A stretch of 52,044 nucleotides of DNA, from NCBI GenBank assembly GCA_944384265.1, contig CALWSR010000022.1, positions 1 through 52,044 on the forward strand, read 5' to 3'. Origin of the DNA: an uncultured Clostridia bacterium (GTDB lineage: Bacteria; Bacillota; Clostridia; Lachnospirales; Anaerotignaceae). A program made the position numbers and the translations under genes. Under the pieces are notes generated by a model. The model did no database searches and was not told the DNA's origin. It saw only the letters and a list, made by a program, of their open reading frames with translations. Shown one piece after another: positions 18,780 through 28,747 of this stretch. Each line of letters starts with the position of its first letter. Positions within the stretch are counted from its first letter, which is position 1.

Positions 18780-19610
18780 TTGAGCAAAGCAGACGAAATA
18801 TTCATTGAAAACTGCAAAGAAATATTGGAAAAAGGCTATTCCACAGAAAATGAAAGGGTGCGCCCCCACTGGGAGGACGGTACACCTGCCTATACATTAA
18901 AGCGTTTTGGCATTGTAAACAGATATGATTTGTCTGAGGAGTTTCCTTTGCTGACACTGCGCTATACCAACTGGAAGGCGGCCATTGATGAAATACTTTG
19001 GATATGGCAAAAAAAGTCCAACCATGTAAAGGATTTAAACAGCCATATTTGGGATGCCTGGGCGGATAAAGAGGGTACCATTGGAAAGGCCTATGGCTAT
19101 CAGCTGGGGGTAAAGCACATTTATAAGGAAGGCACATTTGACCAGGTGGACAGAGTGCTGTATGATTTAAAGCACAATCCATACAGCAGAAGAATTATGA
19201 CCAATATTTATACCTTTGCGGATTTGCATGAAATGAATTTATATCCTTGTGCTTACAGCATGACATTTAATGTGACGGAAAATAAATTGAATGCCATATT
19301 AAACCAGCGTTCTCAAGATACATTGACAGCCAACAACTGGAATGTGGTGCAGTATGCCGCCCTTTTGATGATGCTGGCACAGGTCAGCGGACTAAAGGCA
19401 GGGGAGCTGGTGCATGTCATAGCAGATATGCATATTTATGACAGGCACATTTCCATGGTAAAGGAGCTTTTGAAAAGAGAGCCGAAAAAGGCACCTAAAG
19501 TGACATTAAATCCGGATATCAAAGATTTTTATCAATTTGGTGTGGAGGATTTTTTGGTGGAGGGCTATGAATATGGGCAAAGCATTGGCAAGGTGCCTGT
19601 TGCCATTTGA
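18780..19610 (+). CDS. thyA: Thymidylate synthase
   Basis: 276 residues from a TTG codon at 18780, preferred because AGAAGGGG ends 8 nt upstream; the in-frame GTG at 18771 overlaps that ribosome site. It converts dUMP and methylene-THF to dTMP and DHF. Seen: RVRPHWEDGTPA near the N-terminus, the active-site Cys in NLYPCAYSM, NQRSQDTLTANNWNVVQYA for dUMP binding and HVIADMHIYDRH. The last motif pattern marks the divergent ThyA branch seen in some Firmicutes. It is followed 15 bp later by dfrA, which recycles the DHF produced. Confidence 0.95.
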   Translation: MSKADEIFIENCKEILEKGYSTENERVRPHWEDGTPAYTLKRFGIVNRYDLSEEFPLLTLRYTNWKAAIDEILWIWQKKSNHVKDLNSHIWDAWADKEGTIGKAYGYQLGVKHIYKEGTFDQVDRVLYDLKHNPYSRRIMTNIYTFADLHEMNLYPCAYSMTFNVTENKLNAILNQRSQDTLTANNWNVVQYAALLMMLAQVSGLKAGELVHVIADMHIYDRHISMVKELLKREPKKAPKVTLNPDIKDFYQFGVEDFLVEGYEYGQSIGKVPVAI

Positions 19611-19625
19611 TAAAGAGGTGAAAAA

Positions 19626-20150
19626 ATGGATTTGATTGTAGCAGTAGATGAAAAATGGGGCATTGGCAAGGATGGTCAGCTGCTTGTCAGGCTTTCGGAG
19701 GATATGAAGCGGTTTCGTAAAATGACAGTGGGCAATGTGGTGATTATGGGCAGAAAAACAGTGCAGACATTTCCGCAGCAAAGGCCTCTGCCGCAAAGAA
19801 GAAACATCATCATGACCCACAACACACAATATGTCTGCCCGGGGGCAGAGGTGTGCCACAACATACAAGAGGTGCTGAGAAAAGTGGAAAAGGAAAGAAA
19901 AAAACAAATTTTTGTCATAGGAGGAGGCACCATTTACAAACAATTTTTGCCCTATTGTGAAAGGGCATATGTGACAAAAATATACCAGACATTTGTGGCG
20001 GATACTTATTTTAAAAATTTGGATGAGGATTATCATTGGAAGCTGGTGGCGCAGGAGCCTTTGCAGGAGGAAAAGGGCATTGGCTATGCTTTTTTGACCT
20101 ATGAAAACCAGCAGTACCAACAAAATGCCGCAAAAATGAAAATTGTATAG
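19626..20150 (+). CDS. dfrA: Dihydrofolate reductase
   Basis: 174 residues, starting 15 bp after thyA, ribosome site AAAGAGGTG. It reduces dihydrofolate to tetrahydrofolate with NADPH. Motifs: MDLIVAVDEKWGIGKDGQL at the N-terminus, the catalytic acidic residue in LSEDMKRFRKMT, VVIMGRKTVQTFP, and FVIGGGTIYKQFLP. The normal length is about 160-170. Gene pairing with thyA supports the folate role. Trimethoprim sensitivity cannot be judged from sequence alone. Confidence 0.95.
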   Translation: MDLIVAVDEKWGIGKDGQLLVRLSEDMKRFRKMTVGNVVIMGRKTVQTFPQQRPLPQRRNIIMTHNTQYVCPGAEVCHNIQEVLRKVEKERKKQIFVIGGGTIYKQFLPYCERAYVTKIYQTFVADTYFKNLDEDYHWKLVAQEPLQEEKGIGYAFLTYENQQYQQNAAKMKIV

Positions 20151-20208
20151 CATTTGTTTTTTTTGGGGGAAAAAAGGGGCCAGCATGGAATAAGGAGGTT
20201 TGTTTTTT

Positions 20209-21084
20209 ATGAAAAAATTTATGTCAGTGCTGCTGATATTATTTTCTATCACAACACCTGTATGGGCAAATGAAATAGGTATCACCTATGAAGGCAGCCC
20301 CATTTCTTTTGATGTGCCGCCTTTTTTGAAAAAGGATACGGCAATGGTGCCGCTGAGAGCCATAGCAGAAAAAATAGGCGCACAGGTGCTTTGGTCGCCT
20401 TCCAGTGAGGTGGTGACCATAAACCATCAGGACCAAAGCATATCTGTTGCTGTAAATGGCACCATTGCACAAAAAAACGGAGAAAGCATATCCATGGATG
20501 TGGCGGCAGAAATTGTAAATGACAGAGTGTTTGTACCTTTGCGCTTTGTGGGGGAGGAGCTGGGGCTGAATGTGGTGTGGGATGAGCAGTCCCAAACCAT
20601 TGCTTTGACCAAAAAAGCCAAAAAGCCGGCAGAAGCCTCTGTTTATACCAGTAAGGACAAGGCCTATTCTATCACACTGCCAGAAAGCCTGTGGCAGGAG
20701 GAAGCATCGGATTTGGAAAATACATTGATTTTAAATTATGTGGGAGAAAAGGAGCTTTCTGTTTTGATATCGGCCTATGAAAAGGAACAAATGCAGGATA
20801 TAGAAGCATTGGAGGATTTTGCCGCATTGAACCGACAAAGCGTTTATGGAGCCATATATGCCATGGCAGAGGTGACACCTGAGCAGGTGAGCATGGAAAA
20901 TATGCTGGAAGCAGAGGCGGATGAAATTGTGGCCGAGGAAAAAAACGGCACATCCAAAGCACTTTTTGTCTATGCCCAAAGTGAAAGGTATTATTATATT
21001 TGTGTCATTACAGGCACAGCAGAGCTGTATGAGGAGCATATTGGGTCATTAAAGGAGGCATTGCAGACCATAACAGAAGCATAA
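20209..21084 (+). CDS. Secreted protein with copper-amine-oxidase-type stalk domain
   Basis: 291 residues from ATG 20209, preceded by TAAGGAGGT; an upstream in-frame TTG at 20200 overlaps that site. Signal peptide at residues 1-21 (MKKFMSVLLILF...VWA-NE). Residues about 25-135 have the duplicated stalk pattern AMVPLRAIAEKIGAQVLW and VFVPLRFVGEELGLNVVWD typical of the 'copper amine oxidase N-terminal' domain, common in Clostridial exported proteins. The C-terminal half (140-291) is unassigned. It follows dfrA after 58 bp and might share its transcript. Location is outside the membrane; the function is unknown. Confidence 0.85.
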   Translation: MKKFMSVLLILFSITTPVWANEIGITYEGSPISFDVPPFLKKDTAMVPLRAIAEKIGAQVLWSPSSEVVTINHQDQSISVAVNGTIAQKNGESISMDVAAEIVNDRVFVPLRFVGEELGLNVVWDEQSQTIALTKKAKKPAEASVYTSKDKAYSITLPESLWQEEASDLENTLILNYVGEKELSVLISAYEKEQMQDIEALEDFAALNRQSVYGAIYAMAEVTPEQVSMENMLEAEADEIVAEEKNGTSKALFVYAQSERYYYICVITGTAELYEEHIGSLKEALQTITEA

Positions 21085-21604
21085 AAGCAAAAGGCCTCTG
21101 GGATGCGGTATTGAAAGGACAGAATACATTTGTTGTTTGATACAGCATACAATATATATAAAAATATACAAAAGGAAAGGATATAGGGCAAAATTTTTTT
21201 GTCATTCAATTCAAAAAAACATAAAACATAAAACATAATTTGTTTTTTATGCAATTTTGAAAGAAGTGTCTTTTATAGGAATACAAATGTACATTTTAAA
21301 TAAAAAAATGTCTTTTTATTTTCCGTTATATATTGACTTTTATAAAAAACATCATGTATAATTGTAGAAACATACATAAAACCATATGAGAAAGGAGAGA
21401 TGTGTTTTTTTACAGTCAAAGCAGGGGGGCAGCAAGCTTTTCTTTCATATTTATCATTTTATGCAATAATAACATACAAAAAAGAAAAGCAATATTATCC
21501 TGATTTTGCTCTGCAAAAAATGCTTTGGAGGGTAAAAAATTGACTGGACTATTGTATAACTCGATGCAGCTTAACGATATTTTCAATTTGAATAGGGGGA
21601 TAAT
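21085..21604. other. Spacer holding sstT promoter and long leader
   Basis: No gene. A promoter lies at 21333-21362, so sstT would have an untranslated leader of about 235 nt. I could not fit a known riboswitch or T-box to it. A short run CAGCAAGCTTTTC and several A/T hairpins are visible, but nothing diagnostic. Confidence 0.5.
21333..21362 (+). promoter_or_regulatory. Promoter of sstT
   Basis: TTGACT (21333-21338), 18-bp spacer, TATAAT (21357-21362). Confidence 0.7.
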
Positions 21605-22828
21605 ATGAAAAACATACTTCAAAAATGGAATAGCATCAGTTTGGTAAAGCGTATTCTTGCTGGTATGATTATTGGTGCCATTCTTGGTGTTGCAGTACCC
21701 ACAGCCACAGCCATTGGAATTTTGGGCGATATTTTTGTAAATGCCTTAAAGGCCATTGCGCCTGTGCTGGTATTTTTCCTGGTAATGAGTGCTTTGGCCA
21801 ACCATAAAGAGGGCGGAAAAACAAACATGGGCACCGTTATCATGCTTTATTTGGTAGGTACATTTTCCGCAGCAGTGGTAGCTGTTATTGCAAGCTTTTT
21901 ATTTAAAGTAACATTGACACTGCCGGAGGCAGCAACAGGCAATGCAGCACCCGGCGGTATTGGAGAGGTGTTAAAAACACTGCTTTTAAACATTGTGGCA
22001 AACCCCATTGGTGCCATTGTGAATGCAAACTACATTGGTATTTTAGCATGGGCTGTTGTGTTTGGTCTGGCTTTAAAGCCTGCCTCCGAAGCCACCAAAA
22101 AGGGTCTTTTGGACTTTTCAGAAGCAGTTTCTCAAGGGGTTAGATGGGTCATCAGCTTAGCTCCTTTTGGTATTCTTGGTTTGGTGTTTACAACAGTTTC
22201 TACAAATGGTTTGGGTATTTTTGTAGACTATGGCAAGCTTTTGGCCGTATTGGTAGGCTGTATGGCAGTGGTTGCTTTTATTGTCAATCCCATTATTGTA
22301 TTTCTCACAATGAGAGAAAATCCCTATCCTCTTGTATTTAAATGCTTAAAAGACAGCTTTATTACAGCATTTTTTACAAGAAGCTCTGCGGCGAACATTC
22401 CTGTCAACATGGCATTGTGTGAATCTCTGGGATTGGACGAGGACAATTATTCTGTATCCATTCCTTTGGGCGCAACCATCAACATGGCCGGTGCAGCCAT
22501 CACCATCACCGTTATGACATTGGCAACAGTATATACATTGGGCATTACAGTAGACATTCCCACAGCCATTGTATTGAGCGTGGTTGCGGCGATTTCTGCC
22601 TGCGGTGCTTCCGGTGTGGCAGGCGGTTCATTGCTTTTGATTCCTTTGGCTTGTTCCTTGTTTGGCATTTCTGCCGATGTGGCAATGCAGGTAGTAGGCG
22701 TTGGATTTATCATTGGTGTTGTACAGGATTCCTGTGAAACAGGCCTCAACTCCTCCACAGACGCATTGTTTACAGCAGCAGCAGAATTTAGACAGTGGAA
22801 AAAAGAAGGAAAACCAATTAAATGGTAA
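21605..22828 (+). CDS. sstT: Sodium:serine/threonine symporter SstT
   Basis: 407 residues, ribosome site AGGGGGA before ATG. It belongs to the dicarboxylate/amino acid:cation symporter family, with about eight membrane helices and two re-entrant hairpins. Family features: [18 protein letters not shown], the serine-rich hairpin [17 protein letters not shown], the sodium-site motif [11 protein letters not shown] and a final [13 protein letters not shown]. These match SstT rather than GltP or DctA. It imports serine and threonine with sodium, likely as fermentable substrates. It is a single gene with its own promoter and terminator. Confidence 0.95.
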   Translation: MKNILQKWNSISLVKRILAGMIIGAILGVAVPTATAIGILGDIFVNALKAIAPVLVFFLVMSALANHKEGGKTNMGTVIMLYLVGTFSAAVVAVIASFLFKVTLTLPEAATGNAAPGGIGEVLKTLLLNIVANPIGAIVNANYIGILAWAVVFGLALKPASEATKKGLLDFSEAVSQGVRWVISLAPFGILGLVFTTVSTNGLGIFVDYGKLLAVLVGCMAVVAFIVNPIIVFLTMRENPYPLVFKCLKDSFITAFFTRSSAANIPVNMALCESLGLDEDNYSVSIPLGATINMAGAAITITVMTLATVYTLGITVDIPTAIVLSVVAAISACGASGVAGGSLLLIPLACSLFGISADVAMQVVGVGFIIGVVQDSCETGLNSSTDALFTAAAEFRQWKKEGKPIKW

Positions 22829-22850
22829 CAAAATAATATGGCGGTTGTAC

Positions 22851-22889
22851 AAAATCCTCTGCTGTGATAAAACAGCAGAGGGATTTTTT
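22851..22889 (+). terminator. sstT terminator
   Basis: AATCCTCTGCTGT pairs with ACAGCAGAGGGATT (one bulge) around GATAAA, followed by six T. The rest of the spacer to 23067 is AT-rich with nothing else seen. Confidence 0.92.
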
Positions 22890-23067
22890 GCCATTTGATA
22901 TGAACACACATTTGGTTTTTAAAAAAATACATATAAAATTTTTATGAAAAACAGTATTTTTTGTGTGTTAAAAAAATATGATTTTTACAATAATGCTTTG
23001 TTAGATTTGATGGAAATAAAAAAAAACGAAACCCCATAGCCTGCTGCTATAAAGCCCCGCTTTTTGA

Positions 23068-23140
23068 TGCACCTTCAGGGGCTCGAACCCTGGACCCACT
23101 GATTAAGAGTCAGTTGCTCTACCAACTGAGCTAAAGGTGC
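23068..23140 (-). tRNA. tRNA-Lys (anticodon CTT)
   Basis: 73 nt on the minus strand. The acceptor GCACCTT pairs with AAGGTGC, D-arm AGCTCAGTTGGTAGAGC, anticodon arm ACTGA-CTCTTAA-TCAGT giving CTT, and T-arm GGTTCGAGCC are all intact. The 3' CCA is not encoded, so it needs the CCA-adding enzyme, whose gene lies 0.7 kb away. Confidence 0.97.
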
Positions 23141-23339
23141 GTATTTGTGATTGCAGAAAATATGATACAACAAAAAAAACAGTTTGTCAACAAAAAAATA
23201 AAAAAAAATAGTTTTATGAAAAAATAGTAAAGAAAACTATTATTAAATAATAAAAATTATTATAATTAACTATTGCAAACTGTTTTTATTGGGTATAAAA
23301 TAGTAAAAAATGTATTTTTTTAGTTAAGGAGGAAAAGAA

Positions 23340-23750
23340 ATGGCTTTTTTGTGGAATAAGAATTTAGAAACAGGTAATATTTTAATTGACCAGCAGCATA
23401 AACAGCTTATTGATGCAATCAATAGTTTGCTGCAGGCTTGCTCTGAGGGAAAGGGCAGAGCAGAAATTGCCAAAACAACCAAATTTTTATACGATTATAC
23501 ACAAAAGCATTTTAGAGATGAGGAAAACCTGCAAAGGCAGTATCGTTATCCAGATTATCCAAACCATATAAGATATCATCAGGAGTTTGAAAAAACAGTG
23601 CAGGAGCTGGCAATGCAGCTGCAAAAGGAAGGCCCAACCATTGCATTGGTGGGAAGAATCAACACTGCTGTGGGCGGCTGGCTTTTAAGCCACATACAAA
23701 GAGAGGATGTCAAGGTGGTAGCCCATATTAAAGCACAGCAAAATAAATAA
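23340..23750 (+). CDS. Bacteriohemerythrin
   Basis: 136 residues, ribosome site TAAGGAGG. The diiron oxygen-binding ligands appear in order: His in the DQQHKQL motif, HFRDEE, RYHQEFE and the final HIQRED (HxxxxD). The length equals stand-alone bacteriohemerythrins. In anaerobes it is expected to bind or scavenge oxygen in the cytoplasm. It is monocistronic with its own terminator; the AT-rich upstream 200 bp shows a TATAAA but no clear -35. Confidence 0.93.
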   Translation: MAFLWNKNLETGNILIDQQHKQLIDAINSLLQACSEGKGRAEIAKTTKFLYDYTQKHFRDEENLQRQYRYPDYPNHIRYHQEFEKTVQELAMQLQKEGPTIALVGRINTAVGGWLLSHIQREDVKVVAHIKAQQNK

Positions 23751-23772
23751 ACCTGTTTTATATTCGTACAAA

Positions 23773-23818
23773 AGGAGCTTGTCATATACCCTATCGTATG
23801 GCAGGCTCTTTTTTTTAA
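23773..23818 (+). terminator. Terminator after bacteriohemerythrin
   Basis: GAGCTTGTCATA pairs with TATGGCAGGCTC (two G-U pairs), followed by eight T. Confidence 0.85.
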
Positions 23819-23842
23819 CAAAAGAATGGGAAGTGAAAAAAA

Positions 23843-25075
23843 GTGATATGGAATTTGCCCAAAACCGTGGAAAAAATCTTGCAAAAATTAAACGAGGGAG
23901 GCTTTGAGGCCTATATTGTGGGGGGCTGTGTAAGGGACTGTCTTTTAAAAAGAGTGCCTCAGGACTGGGATATCACCACATCGGCAGAGCCAGGGGATGT
24001 AAAAAAGCTGTTTTCAAAAACATATGACACCGGATTGCAGCACGGCACAGTGACGGTGGTATGGGAGGGCAGCCATTATGAAGTGACCACATACCGCATT
24101 GAAGGGGAATATGATGACTGCCGCCATCCAAATACAGTGCTGTTTACAAAAAATTTGAAGCAGGATTTGCAAAGAAGAGATTTTACTGTCAATGCCATGG
24201 CATATCATCCCCAAAAAGGATTGCAGGACCCTTTTTTAGGACAGCAGGATTTGCAAAAAAAAATCATAAGAGGTGTGGGAAATCCCAAAGAGCGTTTTGA
24301 AGAGGATGCACTGAGAATGCTGCGGGCGCTGCGTTTTTCGGCACAGCTGGGGTTTGATATAGAAGAGCAGACCTATTTGGCATTGCAGCAGCAAAAAAGC
24401 AATCTGCGCCATATCAGTGCTGAAAGAATACAGCAGGAGCTGGAAAAAATGCTCCAGTCGCCTTATTTGCAAAAAATGCCTTTGCTTTGGCACTCCGGTC
24501 TTTTGCAGGAGATTTCTCCCCTTTTGTCAGAGCAGATGCTCCAATATGGCAAGAAGGTGGTAATGCAGCTTGAAAATGCAGAGCCGGAGAGAATACTGCG
24601 TTGGAGTATACTGCTGCAATACATGACTCCAAAGGAGGGAGAGCTGTTTTTAAAGCAAATGAAATTTGACAACAATACCATCAAGGCTGTGACGGTATTG
24701 CTCAAGCATATGGCAGAGGAGATACTGCCGGATGATTATATGCTTCGAAAAAAAGCAAATGAAATTTCATTGCCTCAGCTAAAAAGATTGCTGTGCCTGC
24801 AATATTTAAAGGAGCAAAAAAAAAGCATCCAACAGGCCCAAAAGCAGCTTTTGCAGATAGAACAAAGAAAAGACTGCATTACATTAAAACAGCTGGCAGT
24901 CAACGGCAGTGACCTGAAAGAAGAGGGTGTGACAGAGGGCAGGCAAATAGGAAGCATATTGGAATATTTGCTGGACATTACCCACCGGTTTCCCCAAAAA
25001 AATGAAAAACAAACATTGCTGTGCTATGCAAGGCAGTGGATGGAAAAAAATAATCAAAATCAAAAACAGATGTAG
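23843..25075 (+). CDS. cca: CCA-adding tRNA nucleotidyltransferase
   Basis: 410 residues from a GTG start. It adds or repairs the 3' CCA of tRNAs, needed here because the nearby tRNA-Lys lacks an encoded CCA. Class II nucleotidyltransferase signatures: YIVGGCVRDCLL, the catalytic DWDITTSAEP (metal-binding Asp pair), RRDFTVNAMAYHP, and the EDALRMLRALRFSAQLGF neck motif (motif D). The C-terminal body is helical and shorter in recognisable motifs; no HD domain is seen. A convergent pattern with other genes is absent, and the cotS-like gene follows on the same strand. Confidence 0.94.
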   Translation: MIWNLPKTVEKILQKLNEGGFEAYIVGGCVRDCLLKRVPQDWDITTSAEPGDVKKLFSKTYDTGLQHGTVTVVWEGSHYEVTTYRIEGEYDDCRHPNTVLFTKNLKQDLQRRDFTVNAMAYHPQKGLQDPFLGQQDLQKKIIRGVGNPKERFEEDALRMLRALRFSAQLGFDIEEQTYLALQQQKSNLRHISAERIQQELEKMLQSPYLQKMPLLWHSGLLQEISPLLSEQMLQYGKKVVMQLENAEPERILRWSILLQYMTPKEGELFLKQMKFDNNTIKAVTVLLKHMAEEILPDDYMLRKKANEISLPQLKRLLCLQYLKEQKKSIQQAQKQLLQIEQRKDCITLKQLAVNGSDLKEEGVTEGRQIGSILEYLLDITHRFPQKNEKQTLLCYARQWMEKNNQNQKQM

Positions 25076-25166
25076 TTATATTTTAAAGGCTTGCTTCATA
25101 CTATGAAAACAGATGTATTTTGATAAGAAAGCAATATTGACACAAATCGGTGCGGGGGGAGGAAAA

Positions 25167-26153
25167 ATGGAAGAAAATTATGAAAAAATATTGTGGGAAG
25201 GATATGGACTGCATTTTTTGGGCGGAAACAGAATCCGTACAGGATACCTCTGCAAAACAGACAAACAAATGGTAGAAATACGAAAGGTCAATACACAAAA
25301 AAATCATATTTTGTTTGAATATGCATTAAAACAGCACTTGATAAAAAAAGGCTTTTGCCATATCAGCACATTTTTAATCACAAAGGAAAACCTGCCCTAT
25401 TATATGGTGGAAAAGGACTGCTATGTGGCAGAAAGGCCTCTGGAGGCCCAGCCTTTGGCTGAGGAGGAAAAGCAAACATTTATATTGGGGGCAAAAACAC
25501 TTTCTATGCTGCATCAGTCTGCAAAGGGTCTGCAAAGCAAGGAAGGCTGTTTTTCGGGAGAAAAAAGACTGGAGAAATATGAAAAAAGACGCATCGAATT
25601 GTTGAAAATCAAAAAAAGGATTGAAAAACAAAGCAGCTATACGCCATTGGATTTGCTGATAAAACAAAATTTTGATTATTATATGGAAAAAATAGAGCAG
25701 GCAAAGCAGCTGTTTTGTGAGGCAGAATATGACGCTGCCATAAAAAAGGCGGCTGAGGAAAAAACCGTTTGCCACAACGCTTTTAAAGGGGAAAATATAC
25801 AACAAAACCAAAATGGGGATATATTTGTCACAGGCTTTGGAAAATGCTCCTATGACAGCCCTATGGTGGATTTGGCATTGTATTTGAGAAGGCTTTTGAA
25901 AAAACAGCAGTGTGATATTGATACGGCAGAAAAAATGCTTTCTGCATATGAACAGCAAATACATTTATCAAAGCAGGACAAAAAAATGCTTTTGGCACTG
26001 CTGAGCTATCCGGAAAAATTTCTTTCTCTTTGCAATGAATATTATAACAAAAGGCATGTGTGCATTTCCCCGGCTATGATAGAAAGAATGGAGCAATGCA
26101 TTGCTTCTATACAAGAAAATGAAAAGCTGATTGCATGGTTAAAAACCATTTAA
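25167..26153 (+). CDS. CotS-family spore coat kinase-like protein
   Basis: 328 residues from ATG 25167 (GGGGGGAGG upstream; 18 more codons are open but lack a ribosome site). It resembles CotS/YsxE spore-coat proteins with a degenerate aminoglycoside-phosphotransferase fold: N-lobe to about residue 100, then GAKTLSMLHQSAKG, VCHNAFKGENI in place of the usual HGDLHxxN catalytic loop, and SYDSPMVDLALYLRRLL for the metal-binding segment. The catalytic Asp appears to be replaced, so activity is doubtful. It points to a sporulating host. Confidence 0.82.
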   Translation: MEENYEKILWEGYGLHFLGGNRIRTGYLCKTDKQMVEIRKVNTQKNHILFEYALKQHLIKKGFCHISTFLITKENLPYYMVEKDCYVAERPLEAQPLAEEEKQTFILGAKTLSMLHQSAKGLQSKEGCFSGEKRLEKYEKRRIELLKIKKRIEKQSSYTPLDLLIKQNFDYYMEKIEQAKQLFCEAEYDAAIKKAAEEKTVCHNAFKGENIQQNQNGDIFVTGFGKCSYDSPMVDLALYLRRLLKKQQCDIDTAEKMLSAYEQQIHLSKQDKKMLLALLSYPEKFLSLCNEYYNKRHVCISPAMIERMEQCIASIQENEKLIAWLKTI

Positions 26154-26168
26154 AAAAGGGCATAGAAA

Positions 26169-26354
26169 ATGCAGTTTAGAGCATATGTGAAAAAAAGCCC
26201 CATGCTGCACTGCTTTGGTGCAAAAGGGGGCGGCTTTGCTGTTGAAAAAGGCAACATAAAAATAGATAGCTTGCCACAAGAAAAATACAATATCAAAAGT
26301 ATTTTGGACAAAAAAATAATCTGTATGAAATCAATACAGACAGGACATTTTTAA
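26169..26354 (+). CDS. Possible 61-residue protein
   Basis: An ATG frame beginning 15 bp after the CotS-like gene, with AAAGGGC eight bases upstream and a terminator hairpin directly after its stop. The protein is basic, without a signal peptide or recognised family. Position favours a real gene at the end of the operon; composition (KKSPMLHCFGAKGGGF) is not convincing. Confidence 0.3.
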   Translation: MQFRAYVKKSPMLHCFGAKGGGFAVEKGNIKIDSLPQEKYNIKSILDKKIICMKSIQTGHF

Positions 26355-26389
26355 GAAAAAAGCCCGGCCATGCTGACAAGGCTTTTTCC
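26355..26389 (+). terminator. Terminator after cotS-like unit
   Basis: GAAAAAAGCC pairs with GGCTTTTTCC around a 15-nt loop. Downstream, a second hairpin ATATTCTT/AAGAATAT is at 26411-26431. Confidence 0.7.
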
Positions 26390-26580
26390 TAAAAATATTC
26401 TCAGCAAAAAATATTCTTTATTCAAGAATATACTCAGTATGATACTCTTTTTTGACAAAAAAGTCAATGATTATTTTAAAAAAATATCTGTTTTTTTTTG
26501 ATTTTATAGTTTGAATATGCCAAAAAACAAAAAAACAGATATGCTGTACTGTTTGGGGAAGGGATGGATGCAGTCAGTTA

Positions 26581-26620
26581 AAAAAGCAGACAAAAAGCAT
26601 ATAAAAAATGTCTGCTTTTT
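26581..26620. other. 12-bp perfect hairpin
   Basis: AAAAAGCAGACA pairs with TGTCTGCTTTTT with a 16-nt loop. It has A on one side and T on the other, so it could terminate from either direction. The surrounding 26390-26720 has no gene. Confidence 0.6.
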
Positions 26621-26723
26621 TGGCTGTATGGCAATGAAAATGCCAAGCTGCAAACACAGCCGGCGGACAAGCCCCACAGAAAATATAAAAAAACAAAGGG
26701 CAATGGCCAAAATCCATACAAAA

Positions 26724-26755
26724 GCAGGGGCCAAGGAAATACACTTGGCCCCTGC
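26724..26755 (-). terminator. argH terminator
   Basis: GCAGGGGCCAAG pairs perfectly with CTTGGCCCCTGC around an 8-nt loop, 33 bp beyond the argH stop. On the minus strand it is followed by TTTTG. Confidence 0.8.
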
Positions 26756-26787
26756 AAACATATTGTCTGTGTCAAAGCAATCTATTT

Positions 26788-28164
26788 TTAAAGTGCTTTG
26801 AAAGCTTTTTCATTTTTTTCAATACATTTTTGAATATATTCTTTGGAAGGACCTCCAGGCACATTTCTGGCCTGCACACATTTTTCCACTGTAATGGCAT
26901 CATAAACGGTTTTGTCAAACACAGGGGAAACGGCTTGATATTCTTCCAATGATAAATCATCTAAATTGGTATTGTGGTTGATGCAGTATAACACCAGCTG
27001 TCCTATGATGGCATGGGCATCCCGAAAAGGCACACCCTTTTTGACCAGCCAGTCTGCCGCATCTGTGGCATTGGTAAAGCCTCCCTTTGCCGCCTGATAC
27101 ATGGCTTGTTTTTGTACAGTCATTGTTTTTATCATGGCAGTAAACACAGGCAGGCACATTTTTACAGTATCAATGGTGTCAAAAACGGCCTCCTTGTCCT
27201 CCTGCATATCCTTGTTGTATGCTAAGGGAAGTCCCTTCATGGTGGTCAGCAGTGACATCAAACTGCCATAAACACGGCCTGTTTTTCCCCGAATCAGCTC
27301 TGCCATATCGGGATTTTTTTTCTGAGGCATGATGCTGGAGCCTGTGGAATAACCATCATCCAATTCTACAAAATGAAATTCATGACTGCTCCAAAGTATG
27401 ATTTCCTCACAAAAGCGGCTTAAATGCATCATCAAAATAGAAAGGGCAGAAAGTAGCTCTATACAAAAATCTCTGTCGCTGACGCCATCCATACTGTTTA
27501 ATGTAATGGAGGAAAATCCCAGCTTTTCAGCCACATATTCCCGGTCGAGGGGGTATGTGGTGCCAGCCAGTGCGCCAGAACCCAGGGGCATACTGTCTGT
27601 ACGTTTATAAGTGTCTTTTAAACGGTCATAATCCCTTTTGAACATTTCCACATAAGCCAGCAAATGGTGGGCAAATGTGACAGGCTGCGCCCTTTGCAGA
27701 TGGGTATAGCCGGGAAGGATGGTATCTGTATTTTCCCCGGCAATGTGGTTGAGTGTCAGCAGCAATTCCTTTAAAAGACTGCAAAGGCCTGTGATTTCTT
27801 TTTTCACATACATACGAATATCCAGTGCCACTTGGTCGTTGCGGCTTCTGCCTGTATGGAGGCGTTTGCCCACATCTCCAATGCGGCTGATGAGTATGGT
27901 TTCAATATTCATATGAATATCCTCTGCTTTTTCATCAAATTCTATATTTCCCTGAGCAATGTCCTCCAATATTTCCTGTAATGCTTTTTGTATGAGCAAG
28001 GCGTCCTCTTTTGGTATGATGCCTTGTCGGCCAAGCATATCCGCATGGGCTATGCTGCCCAAAATGTCCTCTTGATAAAGGCGCTGGTCAAAGGATATGG
28101 AGGAATGAAAATGGTCTGTAAATGTGTCAGTAGATTTTGTAAATCTGCCGCCCCAAAGTTTCAT
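26788..28164 (-). CDS. argH: Argininosuccinate lyase
   Basis: 458 residues, ribosome site AGAAAGGAG. It cleaves argininosuccinate to arginine and fumarate, the last step of arginine synthesis. Family signatures: [13 protein letters not shown] at the start, [17 protein letters not shown] (catalytic His region), [15 protein letters not shown], and the flexible loop [12 protein letters not shown] with the catalytic Ser. The length is normal. The partner argG is on the same strand 2.6 kb away, separated by unrelated genes on the other strand, so the two are separate units. Confidence 0.97.
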   Translation of the reverse strand: MKLWGGRFTKSTDTFTDHFHSSISFDQRLYQEDILGSIAHADMLGRQGIIPKEDALLIQKALQEILEDIAQGNIEFDEKAEDIHMNIETILISRIGDVGKRLHTGRSRNDQVALDIRMYVKKEITGLCSLLKELLLTLNHIAGENTDTILPGYTHLQRAQPVTFAHHLLAYVEMFKRDYDRLKDTYKRTDSMPLGSGALAGTTYPLDREYVAEKLGFSSITLNSMDGVSDRDFCIELLSALSILMMHLSRFCEEIILWSSHEFHFVELDDGYSTGSSIMPQKKNPDMAELIRGKTGRVYGSLMSLLTTMKGLPLAYNKDMQEDKEAVFDTIDTVKMCLPVFTAMIKTMTVQKQAMYQAAKGGFTNATDAADWLVKKGVPFRDAHAIIGQLVLYCINHNTNLDDLSLEEYQAVSPVFDKTVYDAITVEKCVQARNVPGGPSKEYIQKCIEKNEKAFKAL

Positions 28165-28747
28165 AAAAAATCTCCTTTCTGCTATTTGGATTTTGTTACT
28201 TTAATATGATACAGATAACAGCTTCGTTTTATAGTATAATAAATATAAGAATTCCCTTAAAAGAAAGGAGCTGTTATGATGTATAATAGATAAGAGCTGC
28301 TTTTGAAGCACCCTTGCTTGTTTGACAGTGCTGTTTTTCCAAATCTATTTATGGCTGTGGCCAATGGAAAGCTGAAAATATTTCTTCAAGCCTATCAATA
28401 TATTTCTATGCCCTATTTGCCAAAAAAATTTTATATGGCATAATATGGAAGACTTCTGCTTCTTTTAGGAGCAGTTTACAAGGAGCTACACAGACAAACG
28501 GTCCGGCAGGGTTTACATGAATTATACCGCAATCACAAAGCTGTGACAAGGGTGGATGTGGATAATTAGAAATAAATCGGCAGGCAATACTATCTTTCTC
28601 TTGTGGTTTTGGGATAAAAAAACCTTACAATGCAAAACTTTTAGAGAGGACATAGCTATTTGGGCAGATGTGTATTTTTGTTATAGTATAAAAGAAACTG
28701 TGGTATAATCAAACTAGGGATAAATGGGAGCTTATAGGTGATAAAAT
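28165..28747. other. Spacer with gene relic
   Basis: No intact gene. Plus-strand frames such as LFMAVANGKLKIFLQAYQYI (about 28345-28405) and VYKELHRQTVRQGLHELYRN (about 28474-28566) look protein-like but are broken, suggesting a decayed gene of unknown type. Confidence 0.4.
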
